In this document: one piece after another, positions 60,431-64,000 of the stretch
Position numbering within the stretch: position 1 is the first letter of the stretch
How the letters are laid out: every line of letters begins with the position of its first letter
Source of the DNA: Candidatus Bathyarchaeia archaeon
Lineage (GTDB): Archaea; Thermoproteota; Bathyarchaeia; Bathyarchaeales; Bathycorpusculaceae
NCBI GenBank assembly: GCA_038873195.1
Contig: JAVZEV010000001.1
Span: forward strand, 896,490 to 960,489
Reading direction: 5' to 3'
Length of the DNA stretch: 64,000 nucleotides
Position numbers and translations under genes: made by a program
Notes under the pieces: generated by a model
Told to the model about the DNA's origin: nothing
The model's database searches: none
Seen by the model: the letters and a program-made list of their open reading frames with translations, nothing else

Positions 60431-60691
60431 GTGAACTCTTTGAGAGAAGAACTACCACTTCCGGAGAAAATATTACAGACATTACACAACCTATGCGCAA
60501 CAGCCCCGGACTTAGCGAGAAGAAGCGAAGAGTTGGCACAGGTCTTACAAATCGACATAAACGAAGTGGAAAGAACTCTAGACAATTACAAGCTTGAAGG
60601 TTTTGCAGAAAGCTTCACGGATAATGAGGGAAAGAAAAGGTATTATTTGACAGGACGGGGAATAATAAAAGTCTGTGCATTTTTCACGTAG
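60431..60691 (+). CDS. Small winged-helix protein in the glucan cluster
   Basis: 86 residues, GTG start after GTTAGG. LARRSEELAQVLQIDINEVE then RTLDNYKLEGFAESFTDNE resembles a winged helix. It precedes the half-length GT by 9 nt and may regulate the cluster or be a subunit. Confidence 0.6.
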   Translation: MNSLREELPLPEKILQTLHNLCATAPDLARRSEELAQVLQIDINEVERTLDNYKLEGFAESFTDNEGKKRYYLTGRGIIKVCAFFT

Positions 60692-60700
60692 TGAAAGCGA

Positions 60701-61327
60701 ATGCAAGTCACCATTTTTTCGTGGGAATATCCGCCGAGAATTGTCGGACAACTTGCAGACCATGTTCGAGAGCTTGCTATACAACTTGTCAAAAATAATG
60801 TAAAAGCCTTCGTGGTTACTTATCATGATTATTTGACGGGGCAATATGAGGAGCCGGAAGGCGTAAAAGTCTACAGAGTAACGAATCCTGTTCGCACGCA
60901 TATTGGTGTTCTCACGTGGGTTCTCACTTTAAATCAAGAAGTTGAAAGAGCAGCAGCAAACATCTATTACAACGTGGATAAGCGGCTTGACCTCATCGAC
61001 GTCCATGATTGGCATTTCATACCAGCCGCGGTTACTCTGAAAAAAGCACTTGGTGTGCCGTTTGTTTATTCTGTGGAAAGCCTTGAAGAGCATCGTTCTC
61101 ATGGCGCAAATTCACCGTTTAACATGGCTATTAAGAGCATTGAATGGTTGGGCATGTATGAAGCGGCAAAACTTGTTGTTAAATCTGAGTGGATGCGAGA
61201 CGAGGTTTATCGACTATACAAGGTCCCATTAGAAAAGGTAAAAATTATTCCGCCGAAATCCACGCATTGGGCGAGAAATGTTCTAGAAATTTATAAGAGT
61301 GTTGCTGGAGGCGCTCTCTCCGAATGA
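60701..61327 (+). CDS. Half-length GT-B protein (N-terminal glycosyltransferase domain only)
   Basis: 208 residues, ATG start. It matches the N-terminal half of GT4/GT5 synthases (SWEYPPRIVGQLADHVRELA, VHDWHFIPAA, ANSPFNMAIKSIEWLGMYEA) but ends where the nucleotide-sugar-binding half should begin; no E-x7-E. It overlaps the full GT4 by 4 nt. It may be a regulatory or acceptor-binding subunit of the downstream enzyme. Confidence 0.7.
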   Translation: MQVTIFSWEYPPRIVGQLADHVRELAIQLVKNNVKAFVVTYHDYLTGQYEEPEGVKVYRVTNPVRTHIGVLTWVLTLNQEVERAAANIYYNVDKRLDLIDVHDWHFIPAAVTLKKALGVPFVYSVESLEEHRSHGANSPFNMAIKSIEWLGMYEAAKLVVKSEWMRDEVYRLYKVPLEKVKIIPPKSTHWARNVLEIYKSVAGGALSE

Positions 61328-62532
61328 CTGATGAATTATCTGTTATGATGCTTACTTGGGAGTTTCCGCCCAGGATTATTGGAGGAATATCACCGCATGT
61401 CTATAACTTGTCTCGCAGTTTAGCAAAGAATGGCACAAAGGTTTATGTGGTTACCTGTGATTTTCCAGGTGCGCCTCAGCATGAAGTTATTGATGGTGTA
61501 GAAGTTTTCAGGATTGATTCTTACAAGAATCCTTCACCAGATTTTGCAACATGGGTTTACTTGATGAATGTGAACATGCAGAAGGAAGCCGCAGCGCTTG
61601 TCAAAAGTTTAAGTGGAAAAGTTGATGTTTTTCACGCTCACGACTGGCTTGTTGCAAACGCGGGAATCGGATTAAAACATGTTTTTAGAAAGCCACTTTT
61701 GACTACTATGCATTCGACTGAGATTGGGCGGAGAAATGGAATTCATTTTGACTATGAACGGATGATTCACGAGACAGAGGCGTGGCTCACGTATGAGGCG
61801 TGGAAAGTGATATGCTGCAGCAATTATATGGTTTCGCATGTTCAATGGGCTTTTGGGCTGCCACCAGACAAGCTGGTTATGATTCCAAACGGCGTTGACG
61901 CAGAAGCCTACGCAAAAGTGGAAAATTCGGATTTACGCGGTTTTAGAGGCAAGTTTGCTTTGCCTGAAGAGAAAATTGTGCTGTTTGTGGGCAGACTTGT
62001 TTACGAAAAAGGAGTTCAGGTTCTTGTCAATGCGGTTCCAAAAGTTTTGGAGAAAGTTAACGCGAAATTTGTAATAGTAGGCAATGGTTACATGAAAGAG
62101 CAGCTTTCAGGCATCATTAAAAGTTTAGGATTATCACATAAAGTGCTTTTCACTGGATTTGTTGATGACGAAACATTGAAGAAATTGCAGAAATGTGCAG
62201 ATGTTTCAGTAGTGCCCTCGCTTTTCGAACCTTTCGGGATAGTGGCTCTTGAAGCGATGGCGGCGAAGAGTCCTGTTGTGGTTTCGGACACGGGTGGTTT
62301 GTCAGAAATAGTCGAGCATGATGTGACGGGCGTTAAAACGTACGTTAATAATCCAGACTCGTTGGCGTGGGGGATAACGAAAGTGTTACTTGACGAAAAA
62401 TACGCAGATTGGATAAGAACAAACGCGTACAAGAAAGTTCAAGAAAAATACGATTGGAACAACATAGCCCAACAAACAAAGGCGATTTACCAAACAGTCT
62501 TAAAAGACTACTCAAAGAGCTTCTGGGCATAA
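61324..62532 (+). CDS. GT4-family glycosyltransferase (glycogen-synthase-like), full length
   Basis: 402 residues, ATG overlapping the preceding stop. TWEFPPRIIGGISPHVYNLS, HAHDWLVANAGI, IPNGVDAEAY, FVGRLVYEKGVQVLVNAVPK, and FEPFGIVALEAMAAK (E-x7-E). It likely elongates an alpha-glucan from a nucleotide-glucose donor. Part of the operon with the winged-helix and half-GT genes. Confidence 0.8.
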   Translation: MTDELSVMMLTWEFPPRIIGGISPHVYNLSRSLAKNGTKVYVVTCDFPGAPQHEVIDGVEVFRIDSYKNPSPDFATWVYLMNVNMQKEAAALVKSLSGKVDVFHAHDWLVANAGIGLKHVFRKPLLTTMHSTEIGRRNGIHFDYERMIHETEAWLTYEAWKVICCSNYMVSHVQWAFGLPPDKLVMIPNGVDAEAYAKVENSDLRGFRGKFALPEEKIVLFVGRLVYEKGVQVLVNAVPKVLEKVNAKFVIVGNGYMKEQLSGIIKSLGLSHKVLFTGFVDDETLKKLQKCADVSVVPSLFEPFGIVALEAMAAKSPVVVSDTGGLSEIVEHDVTGVKTYVNNPDSLAWGITKVLLDEKYADWIRTNAYKKVQEKYDWNNIAQQTKAIYQTVLKDYSKSFWA

Positions 62533-62589
62533 ACTTGTTTAGAACATTTCTTAAAAGATAGAAAAAGGGAAAGTTTTAGGCTTTGGTGG

Positions 62590-63768
62590 TTAAGGTATTT
62601 TCATGTTGTATCCGTTTATTTCGAATACAAAGTGGGCTGTTTGAGTGTATGGTATTGAAGGTAGGAATTTTAGGTCTATGGTTTGTGTTGGTGTCAAGTC
62701 CACACGCTTTTCATCGTCTAACATTAGTTTGGTTGTTACATAGCCAAGTTCGTTGTGATAAGCGTATATTAACGGACACGGGTTCCATTTTCCTTGATAA
62801 TCCACAGCATAAAGCTTCACTTGGTCAATATGGCTAGTGTAATTGTCTAACTCTCTTAATTGAAGCTTGTAAACACCGTTTTCTAAGGCTAAAGAGTTCT
62901 CTAGTGTGTGCTGAACGGTTATGTCCGATTCTGCATGAATATTTAACACGCCTTCATCAGCGTAGTCTGTGCCATTCCAAACAAACAACGTTGGACAACC
63001 ACCACCGCCACCACCGCCTCCTTCTACAGTGAATGACGTATCGCCTTGCTCCACTGTCAACCAGCAATCTGTTTCAGATGGGATGTCGTCTCCTATTATA
63101 AAGTTGGTATCCATTAAAGCGATGCCTATTGGCACCAAACCATACAAGTACTCCCACCACATTGCACGTACATGAATCCATATGGTAGCATGATGCCCTT
63201 GGTGAGCTTGTGCAAGACCATTTTGAATTCCGATACTTCCTGCTCCTTCAGTGTAAACGCTACCTCGAAAAGGGTCGTAACCGTACATTTCTGCAAGCTG
63301 TTGTAGATGAGTATATCCATCCTTCTCGTATCTAGTGTAGTTAGTGTAAAAGTCACCGCTTATGGCGTTGATTGTTGCTCCCAAAGATAGAAATTCGGTT
63401 CCAACTGTAAGTGTCCATGAGACGGGCTGTCCACTTTGAGACGATGAGGTAGGATACCATCTTTTATATACCGCGTAATCACAGTTTCCACAATCGCATT
63501 TATAAAAGACCCATATAGCCCATCCATGAGGAATAAAGTCACTAAAGAATTCGTGCCAGCAATATTGCCATATATAAAATTTGAAGGCAAATTCCTCATT
63601 AGCCGTTGGATATGTAGGGTTGTAGGGAATTATTGGGAAATACTCAACATAGAATTCGCATTTGTCATCTTTGTATCTTTCGTACCCTGAAGATAGAGCG
63701 TACACATGGCTTGTTTGAAGCAGAGGTACTAGCAATAGCAAGATGAACAGTAAGGATACTTTCTTCAT
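62590..63768 (-). CDS. Secreted protein with poly-Gly linker
   Basis: 392 residues, ATG start. Signal peptide (LLFILLLLVPLLQTSHVYA), an unassigned first domain with several Cys (CDCGNC), a poly-Gly linker (eight Gly then Cys), and a C-terminal beta domain (FVWNGTDYADEGVLNIHAES) seen in other archaeal surface proteins. No anchor is visible. Function unknown. Confidence 0.6.
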   Translation of the reverse strand: MKKVSLLFILLLLVPLLQTSHVYALSSGYERYKDDKCEFYVEYFPIIPYNPTYPTANEEFAFKFYIWQYCWHEFFSDFIPHGWAIWVFYKCDCGNCDYAVYKRWYPTSSSQSGQPVSWTLTVGTEFLSLGATINAISGDFYTNYTRYEKDGYTHLQQLAEMYGYDPFRGSVYTEGAGSIGIQNGLAQAHQGHHATIWIHVRAMWWEYLYGLVPIGIALMDTNFIIGDDIPSETDCWLTVEQGDTSFTVEGGGGGGGGCPTLFVWNGTDYADEGVLNIHAESDITVQHTLENSLALENGVYKLQLRELDNYTSHIDQVKLYAVDYQGKWNPCPLIYAYHNELGYVTTKLMLDDEKRVDLTPTQTIDLKFLPSIPYTQTAHFVFEINGYNMKIP

Positions 63769-64000
63769 TTTTCGAAACCTCTATTTTTCTAGGGGGTGTC
63801 GTCTGTTTGTAGGTTAGATAGAGAGTATATGCAAAGATAGCCCATGCGACAACCGTGCCTACGTTAATAACCCAAAGAAGTACATGCTCTCCCAATGTCC
63901 GTTCTACTTCTGGGAAATAGGCTATTTGGATGTAGTAGTAGTCACTGTAGTATTTTATTATGTCATGCCCTTTTGAATAGTTGAAGTATTCTTCAAACCA
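63665..64000 (-). CDS. Membrane protein C-terminal fragment (continues beyond window)
   Basis: The frame is open from the right edge of the window, so the start is outside. It reads an extracytosolic Tyr-rich part, a transmembrane span (VLLWVINVGTVVAWAIFAYT) and a short tail. It overlaps the start of the next gene by 104 nt, unusual for real genes; either the overlap is real or a frameshift ends it late. Confidence 0.4.
   Translation of the reverse strand, partial: WFEEYFNYSKGHDIIKYYSDYYYIQIAYFPEVERTLGEHVLLWVINVGTVVAWAIFAYTLYLTYKQTTPPRKIEVSKNEESILTVHLAIASTSASNKPCVRSIFRVRKIQR

Overview
The window looks like the chromosome of an anaerobic archaeon. Evidence includes a thermosome subunit, TATA-box promoters, an archaeal aspartyl-tRNA-synthetase-like asparagine synthetase, a CTP-type riboflavin kinase, an F420 gamma-glutamyl ligase-like protein, archaeal-style thymidylate synthase, HtpX, and many secreted NosD/CARDB proteins. 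This gene mix resembles Bathyarchaeia and relatives, but that placement is inference from gene content. A bacterial-type GAPDH sits among the archaeal genes. GTG and TTG starts behind good Shine-Dalgarno sequences are frequent.

Left flank (1-7025): an M42 peptidase cut by the window edge, a membrane transglutaminase-like protein, an HNH protein, a small zinc protein, a clan AA aspartic protease, a radical SAM/MoaD pair and the thermosome gene.

Putative island (7026-40385): a 24-bp exact copy of the 5' end of tRNA-Glu lies at 7026-7049, and the intact tRNA-Glu(CTC) lies at 40362-40436, 16 bp after a tyrosine integrase gene. This is the arrangement expected if an element integrated into the 5' half of the tRNA. 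Between the two are: (a) three large exported proteins (a C39-type peptidase, a NosD/M14 carboxypeptidase/NosD/CARDB protein, and a NosD protein with a PEF-like C-terminal anchor) and an ANL-ligase-like/methyltransferase pair; (b) a metal/redox cluster (16.5-29.9 kb) with a Cys-tailed Lrp regulator, Mrp, an orphan [NiFe]-hydrogenase large subunit, an IscU-type scaffold, DUF1847, two MinD-ferredoxin ATPases, three NifX-like proteins, ferritin-like and VIT1-like iron proteins, Tyr/Trp/Gly-rich small proteins and a DUF134 regulator; (c) a two-gene zinc/manganese-type ABC transporter; and (d) a replication/integration module (34.9-40.3 kb) with a primase-polymerase/D5 helicase, small DNA-binding proteins and the integrase.

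A recurring 26-bp inverted repeat (9-bp arms like TTTCTGTTA and TAACAGAAA, 8-bp spacer) occurs at seven places. All are inside the island and all sit at the edges of the exported-protein genes; two coincide with a stop codon. It is either an operator family or a set of site-specific recombination or cassette-boundary sites. It is the most unusual signal in the window.

Right flank (40437-64000): asparagine synthetase with a divergent Lrp/AsnC regulator and a shared inverted repeat; HtpX with an EF-hand-like loop; ThyA; CofE-like; ADP-forming acyl-CoA synthetase alpha subunit; riboflavin kinase; inositol-phosphate synthase; GcvH; CoA-disulfide-reductase-like; GAPDH and PGK; a solute-binding protein carrying dockerin-like and cohesin-like modules behind two hairpins; and an alpha-glucan cluster (GT4 synthases, GH57 amylase, a half-length glycosyltransferase, a small winged-helix protein). 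Secreted and membrane proteins close the window.
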